In this document: positions 23,942 to 32,473 of the stretch, one piece after another
Position numbering within the stretch: the first letter of the stretch is position 1
Layout of the letters: every line of letters starts with the position of its first letter
Assembly (NCBI RefSeq): GCF_002252755.1
Contig: NZ_NHOY01000115.1
Location: 16,381 to 80,380, forward strand
Length of the DNA stretch: 64,000 nucleotides
Source: Halorubrum sp. Hd13
Lineage (GTDB): Archaea > Halobacteriota > Halobacteria > Halobacteriales > Haloferacaceae
Direction: 5' to 3'
Notes under the pieces: generated by a model
What the model was told of the DNA's origin: nothing
The model's input: the letters and a program-made list of their open reading frames with translations, nothing else
Database searches by the model: none
Program-made: the position numbers and the translations under genes

Positions 23942-25231
23942 ATGAACGTCGACCTCGGCAACGCACTGGAGACGACGCCCGGACTCACCGACGAGACGCT
24001 GGAGCGCCTCGACGAGCGCGTGGCGGACGCGCACGACCGGATCGACGCCGGGATGGACGGAGACGAGTTCGGCTACGCCGCGTTGACCCTGCCGGAGACG
24101 ACCGACGCGGAGGCGATCCGGGCGGCGACCGACCGGTTCGACCGCCCGGAAGCCGTGCTGACGGTCGGGATCGGCGGGAGCGCGCTCGGCGCGGCGACGA
24201 TCGCGAACGCCCTCGAGAGCGACGTGGACGCCTACTTCCTCGACAACGTCGACCCCGACGCGGTCGACGCGCTGCTCGACCGGCTCCCGCTCGCCGACAC
24301 CGTCGTCAACGTCGTCTCGAAGTCCGGGACGACCGCGGAGACGCTCGCGAACTTCCTCGTCGTCCGCGAGGCGATGACGGAGGCGGGCGTCGACTGGACC
24401 GAGCGCACCCTCGTGACGACGGGCGAAGAGGGGAACCTCCGGGCGCTCGCCGACGACCACGACCTCCCCGCGCTCGACGTGCCCGACGGGGTGCCGGGGC
24501 GCTTCTCCGCGCTCTCGACGGTCGGGCTCGCGGTGCCGGCGCTGCAGGGCCACGACGTCGAGGCCGTGCTGGCGGGCGGGCGCGACGGGATGGCGGCCCT
24601 GTCGGGCTCGCTGTTCGAGACGCCCGCGTACGCCTACGGCGCGGCGACGTACGCCCTCGCGGAGCGCGGCGCGCTCACGAACGCCGTGATGCCGTACGCG
24701 GAGTCGCTGGAGACGTTCGCGGAGTGGTTCGCGCAGCTGTGGGCCGAGAGCCTCGGCAAGGACGGGCTCGGCCAGACCCCCGCGCGGGCGCTCGGCGCGA
24801 CCGACCAGCACTCTCAGCTCCAGTTATACCGCGCCGGCCCGCCGGACAAGCTCGTGTCGCTGATCCGCCCGACTGAACGCGCGGAGACGCCGATCCCCGA
24901 GACGGACCTCGACGGGCTCGCGTACCTCGGCGGCTCGTCGCTCGGGGAGCTGTTGGACGCCGAGTTCGAGGCGACCGAGGCGAGCCTCGCGGCCGCCGAC
25001 GTGCCGAACGTCCGCGTCGAGATCGACGGCGTCGACGAGCGGAGCCTCGGCGAGCTCCTCTACGGGATGGAGGCCGCCTGCGTGCTGTACGGCGAGCTGG
25101 CGAGCGTCTCGACGTTCACCCAGCCCGCGGTCGAGTGGGGGAAGAAGGCGGCTCGCGGGCTGCTCGGCGGCGGGGACTTCCCCGAGGCCGACGCCGTGGC
25201 CGACAAGCGGGAACTGCGCGTCGAGCGGTGA
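23942..25231 (+). CDS. pgi: Glucose-6-phosphate isomerase
   Basis: A 429-residue enzyme of the PGI superfamily that interconverts glucose-6-phosphate and fructose-6-phosphate. Sugar-phosphate loops are visible: GIGGSALGAATIANAL (about residues 77-92) and VSKSGTTAETLANFLV (about 122-137). The late active-site region TDQHSQLQLYRAGP carries the conserved Gln/His, and VEWGKKAARGLL holds the C-terminal catalytic Lys. It is shorter than bacterial PGI (about 550), as is normal for archaeal members of this superfamily. Haloarchaea use it mainly in gluconeogenesis or the semi-phosphorylative pathway. Monocistronic with its own promoter. Confidence 0.95.
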   Translation: MNVDLGNALETTPGLTDETLERLDERVADAHDRIDAGMDGDEFGYAALTLPETTDAEAIRAATDRFDRPEAVLTVGIGGSALGAATIANALESDVDAYFLDNVDPDAVDALLDRLPLADTVVNVVSKSGTTAETLANFLVVREAMTEAGVDWTERTLVTTGEEGNLRALADDHDLPALDVPDGVPGRFSALSTVGLAVPALQGHDVEAVLAGGRDGMAALSGSLFETPAYAYGAATYALAERGALTNAVMPYAESLETFAEWFAQLWAESLGKDGLGQTPARALGATDQHSQLQLYRAGPPDKLVSLIRPTERAETPIPETDLDGLAYLGGSSLGELLDAEFEATEASLAAADVPNVRVEIDGVDERSLGELLYGMEAACVLYGELASVSTFTQPAVEWGKKAARGLLGGGDFPEADAVADKRELRVER

Positions 25232-25346
25232 GGCGGCGGGGACTCGCGCGCCGGCGCGTCGCGGGCCGCCACGTCGCTCACCGACGCCGACGCGACGCAG
25301 TTCGCCTTCCGGTGCCGATAAACCCCCCCGACCCGTACGACCGCCG

Positions 25347-26075
25347 ATGAGCGAGACGCCGCCCGAACCGATGAACAGCGTCCTCCGTCTCGCGAGCGCG
25401 GCGTTCGCGGTCCTCCTCGCGCTCCTCGTCGCCGGCGCGGTGACGACGCCCGTCTCCGAGTTCGCCGTCTCGCTCGGGCTGGTGGGTGAGGGGACGACCG
25501 GCCTCCAGGTGTTCCGGACCCTGCTGCAGTTCGTCGGGTTCCTCGTCGCGGTCGTCGGCTACCTCGCGATCACCGACCAGTGGGGGCTCGTCGGCGTCTC
25601 CCGGCCGACGCTCCGGGACGCCGGGCTCGTCCTCGGCGGCGGGCTCGCCCTGTTCGCGTTCCAGTACGGCGCGCTGTTCGTGCTCGGGGAGATCGGGCTC
25701 ACGACCGGACAGAACCAGGCGGTCGTGCCAGACGGCGACCCGGTGACGTACTACCTCGTCATGGTCGCCGTCTCGCTGTTCGTCGTCGGACCGGTCGAGG
25801 AGGCCCTGTTCCGGGGCGTCGTCCAGGGCGGGCTCCGGCGCGCGTTCGACGCGGCCCCGGCGATCCTGCTCGCCAGCCTCGCGTTCGGGCTGGTTCACCT
25901 GCCCTCGGTCTCGGGGAGCCCCGGCCAGCGGTGGGCGTACGTCGCCGTCGTCGTCGTGCTCGGCGCGGTGCTCGGGGTCCTCTACGAGCGCACGGAGAAC
26001 GTGGTGGTGCCCGGCCTCGCGCACGGCGTCTACAACGCCGTCATCTACGTCGTGCTCCTCGCGCAGTCGCTGTGA
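25347..26075 (+). CDS. CPBP-family intramembrane metalloprotease
   Basis: A 242-residue membrane protein with the three CPBP (Abi/Rce1-like) motifs: EEALFRG (in VGPVEEALFRGVVQGGL, about residue 151), FGLVHLP and GLAHGVYNAV. The Glu-Glu and His residues form the metal site in the membrane. About seven helices are visible. Members cleave prenylated or other membrane-associated substrates, or have lost activity; all three motifs are intact here. A gataaac TATA-like element lies about 29 bp before the ATG. It is followed by a 395-bp repeat-bearing gap, so it is probably a single gene. Confidence 0.88.
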   Translation: MSETPPEPMNSVLRLASAAFAVLLALLVAGAVTTPVSEFAVSLGLVGEGTTGLQVFRTLLQFVGFLVAVVGYLAITDQWGLVGVSRPTLRDAGLVLGGGLALFAFQYGALFVLGEIGLTTGQNQAVVPDGDPVTYYLVMVAVSLFVVGPVEEALFRGVVQGGLRRAFDAAPAILLASLAFGLVHLPSVSGSPGQRWAYVAVVVVLGAVLGVLYERTENVVVPGLAHGVYNAVIYVVLLAQSL

Positions 26076-26089
26076 TATGTCCCCGTCGC

Positions 26090-26345
26090 TGATGGGAACG
26101 CTCCAAAATCCCCAGCCGCTCGGTCGTATGTGGTTGACAGCAGATCATCGACGGACATCTCCAAAGCCCCAGCCTCGAGGGCGGCGTACGCTCGCTGTGG
26201 TCCTCGCTCAGTCGCTGGCGCTCCCTCGCTGCGGTCCTTGCGTCCCCTCCGACCGCCTCACGGCTGCCCCTTTGTGTCCCGCCCCGCCCCGCACCGCTCC
26301 ACACGGCGCCTCACGCCTCCCCAGCCTCGTCGCTCACTCCGTTCG
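26090..26345 (+). repeat. Dispersed intergenic repeat, copy 1
   Basis: This gene-free gap (26076-26470) holds a family of short motifs also seen, inverted, at 45480-45640: two blocks of the type CTCCAAAxxCCCAGCC (26101-26117 and 26159-26173) and, about 140 bp on, CCTCACGCCTCCCCAGCCTC (26309-26328). No ORF in it looks real. The rest is rich in gctcgctg-like words. Confidence 0.7.
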
Positions 26346-26470
26346 CGACTCCAGCGAGAATCGGAGATTCTCTGGCAGCCGGCGCGGAGCGCCGGCGACC
26401 TCGCGCGTGCTCCTCGGCCGCGATGCGGCCTCGCAGACACGCGCCGACCACGTCGGCGGGGCCAGAAGCG

Positions 26471-27763
26471 TTAGAAGTCCGCCTTGCCCCACCGCAGGTC
26501 GTCGTACGTCGCCTGCTGGTCGCTGTCGAAGCGCTCCTCGAACTTCCGGCGGAGCGCCGCCTTCTCGGTGGCGTCGATCCGCGCCAGTTCGTCGGCCTTC
26601 GCCACCGCCTCGGGCGGACCGCGGGTCGTGGCCACCTCGGCGAGGACCTGCCGAGTGAGCCGGTCCCGCGTATCGGCGTCGCGGGTGAACGCGTACGGCG
26701 CCTCCAGCTTGTAGGTCACGTCGGTCCGCGGGTCGTACACGATCATGAACGTGGGCTCGTACAGCTCGGGATCGAGCTCGCGGTCGATCCCGAGCGCGTC
26801 GCCGTCGGCCGCCATCGTCGCGTCGGCGCCCCCGCGGCTTCTAAACCAGGTGGTGAACGTGAGCGCGTCGTCGAGGCGGTCGCCGCGGGCGCTTCCGGAC
26901 GGGTCGCCGGCCCCGCCGCCGCTGGACTGCCCCGCGTCGTCCCGCCGCTCCAGCAGTCGGGTGAACAGCGCGGTGTCGTCCGGCCAGGGCGGCTCGACCC
27001 CCTTCCGCGCCAGCGTCCGGACGATCGTCCCGCTGGAGGGGTTCTTCACGAAGCCGGCGAGCGGCACGTCGCGTTCGACGAAGCGCTCGACCAGCCGGAC
27101 GTACTTCTCGACGACCGCGCGGGGCTTCGCCTCGCGGGCGAGCGCGCCCAGTTCCGGGTTGCGGTCCTCCCACGTGAACAGCTCCTTCGGGTAGATCGGG
27201 CCGTCCAGGACGAGCAGGTCGTCGACCTCGTCGGCGTGGTCGAGCGCGTGGGTTCCCTCGGCGAGGTACAGCGCGAGCGCGTGGACCACGCCCTCCGCGT
27301 ACCGGTTCACCCGCGGCGCGTGGAGCACGCGCTGTCGGGTGTGCCCGTCGTCGCGCTGCCGCCAGTCGTCGTCGAAGTCGGCGGTGGAGTCGCCGGCGTG
27401 GACGGTGGCGACGATCGTGCGGTCGCGGTGGAGGTCCAAGTCCGTCGGGTCGCTCGCCATCGCGGCGTGGGCCACGTCGACGACGAGGCCGTTTTTAAAC
27501 GTCGTCGGGTTGATCGTGCCGGAGTCGAGCCCGTGGACCGTCTCGAACGGGCGCTCGGCGAGGGCGGCGTCGTCGACGGGGGCCAGCCGGCGCTCGTGAT
27601 CGCCCACCGGCTCGATCACGACGCGGCCGTCGCGGCGGAGCTCGGGGAGCCAGTCGCGCCACACCCGCCCCGCGAGGTCGTCGTGGTCGGTCGTGTCCAC
27701 GTCGCTCGCGATCCCGTACGCGAGCCGCGCGATGTTCTCGACGTGGATCGGATCGAGCGTCAC
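26471..27763 (-). CDS. nurA: NurA-domain nuclease
   Basis: A 430-residue protein of the haloarchaeal NurA family, a 5'-3' nuclease that works with the HerA helicase and Mre11-Rad50 in DNA end resection. The first catalytic acidic motif appears as VHGLDSGTINPTTFKNG (about residue 78), and the second as LLVLDGPIYPKELF (about 190). The long helical C-terminal part holds charged pairs (DELARIDATEKAALRRKFEE). No HerA gene is adjacent in this window. The start (MTLDPIHVENIARLAYG) is a well-defined ATG. It is convergent to the CPBP gene across the repeat-bearing gap. Confidence 0.88.
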   Translation of the reverse strand: MTLDPIHVENIARLAYGIASDVDTTDHDDLAGRVWRDWLPELRRDGRVVIEPVGDHERRLAPVDDAALAERPFETVHGLDSGTINPTTFKNGLVVDVAHAAMASDPTDLDLHRDRTIVATVHAGDSTADFDDDWRQRDDGHTRQRVLHAPRVNRYAEGVVHALALYLAEGTHALDHADEVDDLLVLDGPIYPKELFTWEDRNPELGALAREAKPRAVVEKYVRLVERFVERDVPLAGFVKNPSSGTIVRTLARKGVEPPWPDDTALFTRLLERRDDAGQSSGGGAGDPSGSARGDRLDDALTFTTWFRSRGGADATMAADGDALGIDRELDPELYEPTFMIVYDPRTDVTYKLEAPYAFTRDADTRDRLTRQVLAEVATTRGPPEAVAKADELARIDATEKAALRRKFEERFDSDQQATYDDLRWGKADF

Positions 27764-27874
27764 GGCCGTACCGCGGTTCGGAGGGATATAAAACGCGTCG
27801 GCTCGGGGATCGAGACCGCGAGCGGGACGAAATCGACGCGGTCGGCCTCCCGGTTGCGGACGGCGTTCCCCGTG

Positions 27875-27945
27875 GTGTGGACCGCCGACTCCTCACGTCC
27901 CCCCGTGTGGACCGCCGACTCCTCACGTCCCCCCGTCGCGTGGAT
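27875..27945. repeat. 30-bp tandem repeat, about 2.3 copies
   Basis: Identical 30-base units at 27875-27904 and 27905-27934, then a diverged third start (to about 27945). It sits just downstream of the stop of the 110-residue membrane protein on the minus strand, between genes. Confidence 0.85.
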
Positions 27946-28255
27946 CGCCGGCTCCGCTGATCTCCCCTTCGTGCGGGTCGCCGCGCGGGGCGCCGCTCTC
28001 CCGGCTCTCCTCGCCGGTCGGTTCCGCCGCGATTTTGCTCTGTAATCGGTCGAGCCCGAGCGTGAGAACGAAGAAGCTCCCGCCGACGTAGAGGAGCGAC
28101 TGCGGCTCGGCGACGAGTCGGCTTATCAGGCCGTTTCCGTAGCCGATCACGCTGCTCAGGTATCCCAGTACCGACGTGGTCCATCCGAGTCCCGTGAGGC
28201 CGGTGAGCTGGTTAAGCAGGTCTTTATCGAATTCGCGTGTCAGTTCGGGCCGCAT
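27923..28255 (-). CDS. Small membrane protein, unknown function
   Basis: A 110-residue protein with a helical N-terminus (MRPELTREFDKDLLNQLTGL), two hydrophobic segments (TTSVLGYLSSVIGYGNGLIS and LLYVGGSFFVLTLGLDRL) and an acidic tail rich in Glu, Gly and Asp. The last codons overlap the tandem repeat. I do not recognise a family. It faces the chemotaxis transducer across a 270-bp AT-rich gap. It may be regulated separately, as AT-rich stretches occur on both sides of its start. Confidence 0.6.
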   Translation of the reverse strand: MRPELTREFDKDLLNQLTGLTGLGWTTSVLGYLSSVIGYGNGLISRLVAEPQSLLYVGGSFFVLTLGLDRLQSKIAAEPTGEESRESGAPRGDPHEGEISGAGDPRDGGT

Positions 28256-28496
28256 GGGAATGGTATCATCACCTTAACGAGAGCTACTCCGGGACGGTAC
28301 ATAAATTATTTTCATGATAAGAAGAACGTATATTTTGTGTGAATGTACGGACTTCGAGAACGTCTCCGTCCTCCGCCTGTCTCCGGTCCACCGGTTTTCG
28401 GTGGTGTCGGCCGAAACGGCCTCCGGATCCCGGATTGCGGCTTTCTCCGGCGTCTGCGCACGATTTACGGTATCAGTCGTAATATTCGGGAAGGGG

Positions 28497-28509
28497 GATA
28501 TTTTAACCG
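28497..28509 (+). promoter_or_regulatory. TATA box for the transducer gene
   Basis: The sequence ggatattttaacc is centred about 26 bp before the ATG at 28529. This supports that start over the longer open frame reaching back to 28343. Confidence 0.5.
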
Positions 28510-28528
28510 GTGGGGTCGACCTCCGGTC

Positions 28529-30439
28529 ATGACCGAACCAGCCACTGGGTCAGCGGCGGACGCGTCCGGACCGTCCGGCGTGGGGCACACGATCCGAGAG
28601 ATCGTCCGATACGTCCCGGACGGCACGTCCATGCCGAAGGAGATGTGGGGCGGCCGGCACCGGAACGTCCTGATCGCGATCGCGGTACAGGTGCCGTTTC
28701 TGATCGCGTTGGGGCTGTACAGCGGGACCGAGCCGTTCACCGGCGCGGAGATCCCCGCGACGCCGCTTTGGATGCTCGGCGGCTTCGTCGCGATCATCCT
28801 CGGCACGGCGGGGCTGGCGAACGTGTCTCGGCTCGGTCGACGCCAGCGGACGGTGCTCGCGGCGTTCAGCCTCATGACCGTCTCGATGGCGTTGGTGAAG
28901 CTGTCCGGCGGCTACATCGAGGCGCACTTCAGCTTCTTCGTGTTCGTGGCGGTGCTCGCCCTGTACGAGGACTGGGTCCCGTTCGCCGTCGGCGTCGGGT
29001 ACGTCGCCATCGGCCACGGCGCGTTCAGCCTGATCGACGCGAGCCTCGTCTACAACCACGCCGCGGCGATCGAGAACCCGATCATCTGGGGCGGAATTCA
29101 CGCGTTCTTCATCCTCGGGCTCGTGGGCGCGCTGATGGTCAACTGGTACTCCATCGAGAAGTCGCGCGAGGAGGCGCAGCGCCAGCTCGACCTCGTCGCC
29201 GAGCAGAAGTCGGAGATCCAAGACGTCGAGGAGGCGAAGGCGGAAGTCGAGAAGCGCCGCGAGGAGGTCGAGCGGCTGAACGACCACCTCGAGACGAAGG
29301 CCGACGACTACAGCGCGACGATGGACCGCGCGGCCGACGGCGACCTCACGGTCCGGCTGGACGCCGGCAGCGAGAGCGAGGCGATGGAGCAGATCGGCGC
29401 CGCGTTCAACGAGATGATGGACGACATCGAGTCGACGATGCGCGACGTCCAGTCGTTCGCGGGCGAGGTGTCCGCGGCCAGCGAGAAGACGGTCGAAGGC
29501 GTGGACACGGCCGAGGCGCGCAGCGAGGACGTGAGTCGGTCGGTCACGGAGATCGCAGAGGGAGCGGACGAGCAGCGCGAGATGCTCGAACAGGTCTCAG
29601 GCGAGATGAACAACCTCTCGGCGACGATCGAGGAGGTCGCTTCCTCGACGGAGACCGTCGCGGACGCGGCCCAGCAGACCGCGTCGATCGCAAACGAGGG
29701 ACAGGACACCGCCGGCGAGGCGATCGACAGCGTCGGCGAGTCCCGCGAATCGATCGGCGCGACCGCGGAGAAGGTCAGGGTCCTCGACGAGCGGATGGAC
29801 GACATCGGCGAGATCGTCGACCTGATAAGCGACATCGCGGAACAGACGAACCTGCTCGCGCTCAACGCCAACATCGAGGCCGCGCGGGCCGGCGGCGGCG
29901 GCGGCGGGAGCGACGGGTTCGCCGTCGTCGCCGACGAGGTGAAACAGCTCGCCGAGGAGACCCAGGAGGCGGCCCAGGAGATCGAGGAGCTCATCGCCGG
30001 CACGCAGTCGCAGACGCAGGCGACCGTCGAGGAGGTCCGGACCGCCGAGGAACATATGGAGGCCAGCGCCGAGGCCGTCAGCGACGCCGCGGACGCGTTC
30101 GCCGAGGTGGCGGGCAACGCCGCCGAGACCGACGACGGGATCCGCGAGATCAGCAAGGCGACCGACGACCAGGCCGCGAGCACCGAGGAGACGGTGTCGA
30201 TGGTCGAGGAGGTGGCAGGGATCAGCAAGTCGACCGCCGACGAGGCCGACGACGTCAGCGAGGCGGCCGACGAGCAGCTCGCCGCGATGTCGCAGGCGAC
30301 GGCCGAGGCCGGTTCGCTCGCCGATCAGGCCGAGCGGCTCCGCGCGCTGCTCCGGAAGTTCGAGGTCGGCGGAGAGTCGCCCGACGACCCGTCGGCGTCG
30401 CGCAACGTCGCGATGGGCGACGGCGGCCGTTCGGACTGA
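28529..30439 (+). CDS. Methyl-accepting chemotaxis transducer with multi-helix membrane sensor
   Basis: A 636-residue haloarchaeal transducer. It starts with a cytoplasmic segment (about 1-45), then about six transmembrane helices to about residue 215 with only short outer loops, so it probably senses within or through the membrane. A coiled coil (LDLVAEQKSEIQDVEEAKAE) leads to a HAMP-like segment (AADGDLTVRLDAGSESEAME) and the long signalling coiled coil. The hairpin tip (SDIAEQTNLLALNANIEAA, about residues 432-450) binds CheW/CheA. Next to it is an extra Gly-rich insert (about six Gly in a row) before SDGFAVVADEVKQLA. No che genes are nearby, so the signal is unknown. Confidence 0.93.
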   Translation: MTEPATGSAADASGPSGVGHTIREIVRYVPDGTSMPKEMWGGRHRNVLIAIAVQVPFLIALGLYSGTEPFTGAEIPATPLWMLGGFVAIILGTAGLANVSRLGRRQRTVLAAFSLMTVSMALVKLSGGYIEAHFSFFVFVAVLALYEDWVPFAVGVGYVAIGHGAFSLIDASLVYNHAAAIENPIIWGGIHAFFILGLVGALMVNWYSIEKSREEAQRQLDLVAEQKSEIQDVEEAKAEVEKRREEVERLNDHLETKADDYSATMDRAADGDLTVRLDAGSESEAMEQIGAAFNEMMDDIESTMRDVQSFAGEVSAASEKTVEGVDTAEARSEDVSRSVTEIAEGADEQREMLEQVSGEMNNLSATIEEVASSTETVADAAQQTASIANEGQDTAGEAIDSVGESRESIGATAEKVRVLDERMDDIGEIVDLISDIAEQTNLLALNANIEAARAGGGGGGSDGFAVVADEVKQLAEETQEAAQEIEELIAGTQSQTQATVEEVRTAEEHMEASAEAVSDAADAFAEVAGNAAETDDGIREISKATDDQAASTEETVSMVEEVAGISKSTADEADDVSEAADEQLAAMSQATAEAGSLADQAERLRALLRKFEVGGESPDDPSASRNVAMGDGGRSD

Positions 30440-30473
30440 GACGCCGCCGCGGACGGCCCGACGGCGGTCCCTT

Positions 30474-30950
30474 TTATATCGCGTCGACGACGGCCTCCAG
30501 CACCGGCAGCGCGCGCTTCACCTGCGCGCCGTCCTCGACGAAGACCAGCGTCCGCGGCGGGCGGACCGCCTTCGGTCTGACGCGGAGGCCCGCCTCGTCG
30601 GCCGCGGCGGCGGCGAGTCCGGGGATATCGGGCGCGTCGGACGGGTCGGACGAGTCGGGCGCGTCGGACGGGTCGACAGCATCCGTCTCACGGTCCGCGT
30701 CGCCGCCGACGAACTCGACCCGGACGCGGTCGGGGTGGACGTACACCTCGGCGACTTCGCGCCCGACGCCGTCGCCGCCGGCCTCGCCCTCGCGAACGAT
30801 CCGGTACGCGAGCGCGCCGTCGGTCGTCGGCTCGACGTCGGGGTCGGCGTCGGCGAGCGCGAGGTCCCGCAGGCGCCCCTCGTTGCCGGAGACCTCCGAC
30901 GCGAGCAGCTGGCCGATCCGGACGCCGTCGGTCAGTCGGTCCGCGACCAT
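30474..30950 (-). CDS. Haloarchaeal protein of unknown function, coupled to DUF2240
   Basis: A 158-residue acidic protein. The N-terminal part (LTDGVRIGQLLASEVSG, then AYRIVREGEAGG with VYVHPDRVRVEFV) looks like a small alpha/beta domain. A central linker is rich in Asp, Ser and Pro (about residues 92-110). The end (RTLVFVEDGAQVKRALPVLE) is helical. Its ATG overlaps the stop of the DUF2240 gene in a TGATG arrangement, so the two are co-translated and may act together. I cannot assign a function. Its compositional bias matches its neighbours. Confidence 0.7.
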   Translation of the reverse strand: MVADRLTDGVRIGQLLASEVSGNEGRLRDLALADADPDVEPTTDGALAYRIVREGEAGGDGVGREVAEVYVHPDRVRVEFVGGDADRETDAVDPSDAPDSSDPSDAPDIPGLAAAAADEAGLRVRPKAVRPPRTLVFVEDGAQVKRALPVLEAVVDAI

Positions 30951-31453
30951 CAGGCGTCACCCGCGGCGTCGGTCGCCGCCTCGTCGGCGTCGCCGGACGG
31001 CTCTCCGGCGGCGGCGAGTTCCTCGCGCACGTCGGCCGCGAGGTGATCGACCGCGGCGCCGTGCTCCTTCGCGACGAGGACCGCGGCCGCCTCGATGGTG
31101 ACCGCGAGCGCGCGCTGTCGCTCGTTGATCGCGGCGACCGCGCGCTGCTTCTCGACGCCGGCCGCGACGATGGCGTCGAGGGCGGTCTCGAAGGTGGACT
31201 GCTCCCGGAGGATCGACTCGTCGGGCGCGAACCCCTCCGGGACGAACACGTCGTCGGGGTCGAAGCGCGCGACGAGGTCGCCGTCCTCCTCGGCGACCAG
31301 CCCGCGGCCGACGGCGACGTCGACCAGCCGCTTCGCCTGATCCGGCGAGAACCAGTCGCGGTCGAGCGACAGCGCGACGACGAACTCGCCCTCGCCCAGC
31401 CGCTCCTTCGCGCGGTGTTTGAACGGGACGGCGACGGCGACCTCCAAGCTCAT
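30950..31453 (-). CDS. DUF2240 family protein
   Basis: A 167-residue archaeal protein of the DUF2240 type. The opening MSLEVAVAVPFKHRAKERLG, then FVVALSLDRDWFSPDQAKRL and LVAEEDGDLVARFDPDDV read as a winged-helix-like fold. The middle (DESILREQSTFETALDAIVA) and the helix EKQRAVAAINERQRAL are family-typical. Function is unestablished; a nucleic-acid-binding role is suggested by the winged-helix shape (inference). The Ala/Asp-rich C-terminal tail is a halophile extension. It is the first gene of a two-gene operon with the 158-residue protein. The ATG at 31453 is chosen from the family start. Confidence 0.82.
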   Translation of the reverse strand: MSLEVAVAVPFKHRAKERLGEGEFVVALSLDRDWFSPDQAKRLVDVAVGRGLVAEEDGDLVARFDPDDVFVPEGFAPDESILREQSTFETALDAIVAAGVEKQRAVAAINERQRALAVTIEAAAVLVAKEHGAAVDHLAADVREELAAAGEPSGDADEAATDAAGDA

Positions 31454-31579
31454 GTTCGATCGGCGGGGTGTCGACGGCGGTAAACCTACCGGACCGCGGG
31501 GCGCGTTCGGAGCGGTCGCGGCGCCCGGCCGGGTCAGACGCCGCCAACCGTTATGCCGCGGCGGCGCGATGGCACACGT

Positions 31580-32464
31580 ATGGAGACCCGCCCGCTCGGT
31601 GACACCGGTCACCACAGTAGCGTGATGACGTTCGGCGCGATCGCGCTCAACTGGCTCGAACAGGAGGGCGCGAACCAGCTCGTCGAGCACGTCCTCGACT
31701 ACGGCGTCAACCACTTCGACGTGGCGCCGACGTACGGCGACGCGGAGCTGAAGCTCGGCCCGAAACTCCGCCAGCACCGCGAGGAGATATTCCTGGGCTG
31801 TAAGACCCAAGAGCGGACGTACGAGGGCGCGTGGCGCAAGCTCGACCGCTCGCTGAACCGACTCGGCGTCGAGAAAATCGACCTGTATCAGCTCCACGGG
31901 CTCGAGTACGACGAGGAACTGGACGCGATCACGGGCGACGACGGCGCGCTCGCGGCGTTTCGCGAGGCCAAAGAGCAGGGGCTGATCGACCACATCGGGC
32001 TGACGAGCCACGGCGACCCCGACCTCATCCTCGACGCGCTCGACCGCATCGACGACCTCGAGACCGTGATGTTCCCGCTGAACCCCGTCGTCGCCGGCAA
32101 GGACGGCGACGAATACGACTACGAGGCCGTCCTCACCCGGGCCGAGGCGGAGGACGTCGGCACGCTCGGGATCAAGGCGTTCGCCGGCGGCTCGTGGCCG
32201 CCGACCGACCAGCTCCCCGAGGCGGACCGGCCGTTCGCGAACTGGTACCGCCCGGTCACCGCGCCCGACGAGGTCCGCGAGCGGTTCGATTTCGCCGCCG
32301 CGCAGGGGCTCACCAGCGTCGTCAGCGCCGGCGACCCGAAGCTCGTCACCATGATCCTCGAGGCCGCCGCCGACTTCACCGGGATGGACGAGACCGCCCA
32401 GCGGTCGCTGATCGAGCGGGTCCGCCACGAAGACAGCCCGGTTCCCGAACAGCTGCACCACTGA
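31580..32464 (+). CDS. Aldo/keto reductase
   Basis: A 294-residue TIM-barrel oxidoreductase. The tetrad is visible as Asp and Tyr in DVAPTYGDAELK, Lys in GCKTQERTYEG and His in YQLHGLEYDEEL. It has a C-terminal variant in which the usual SVTP-type cofactor loop is replaced by LTSVVSAGDPKLV. Members of this subfamily often reduce aldehydes or act in stress responses. The start METRPLGDTGHHSSV is a typical opening. Nine bases separate its stop from the following methyltransferase gene, so they are likely co-transcribed. Confidence 0.9.
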   Translation: METRPLGDTGHHSSVMTFGAIALNWLEQEGANQLVEHVLDYGVNHFDVAPTYGDAELKLGPKLRQHREEIFLGCKTQERTYEGAWRKLDRSLNRLGVEKIDLYQLHGLEYDEELDAITGDDGALAAFREAKEQGLIDHIGLTSHGDPDLILDALDRIDDLETVMFPLNPVVAGKDGDEYDYEAVLTRAEAEDVGTLGIKAFAGGSWPPTDQLPEADRPFANWYRPVTAPDEVRERFDFAAAQGLTSVVSAGDPKLVTMILEAAADFTGMDETAQRSLIERVRHEDSPVPEQLHH

Positions 32465-32473
32465 GCCCGGAGC

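Noticed and set aside
26076..26470. Several small frames in the repeat-bearing gap
   Set aside because: They are Arg/Ser/Pro-rich and overlap conserved intergenic motifs; none has a start context or family-like residue pattern.
27875..27945. Repeat block as a possible CRISPR remnant
   Set aside because: Head-to-tail copies without spacers; fits local duplication.
28510..31101. An 863-codon open frame overlapping the chemotaxis transducer and DUF2240 genes
   Set aside because: It is Arg/Gly-rich with no domain and overlaps two well-supported genes in other frames.
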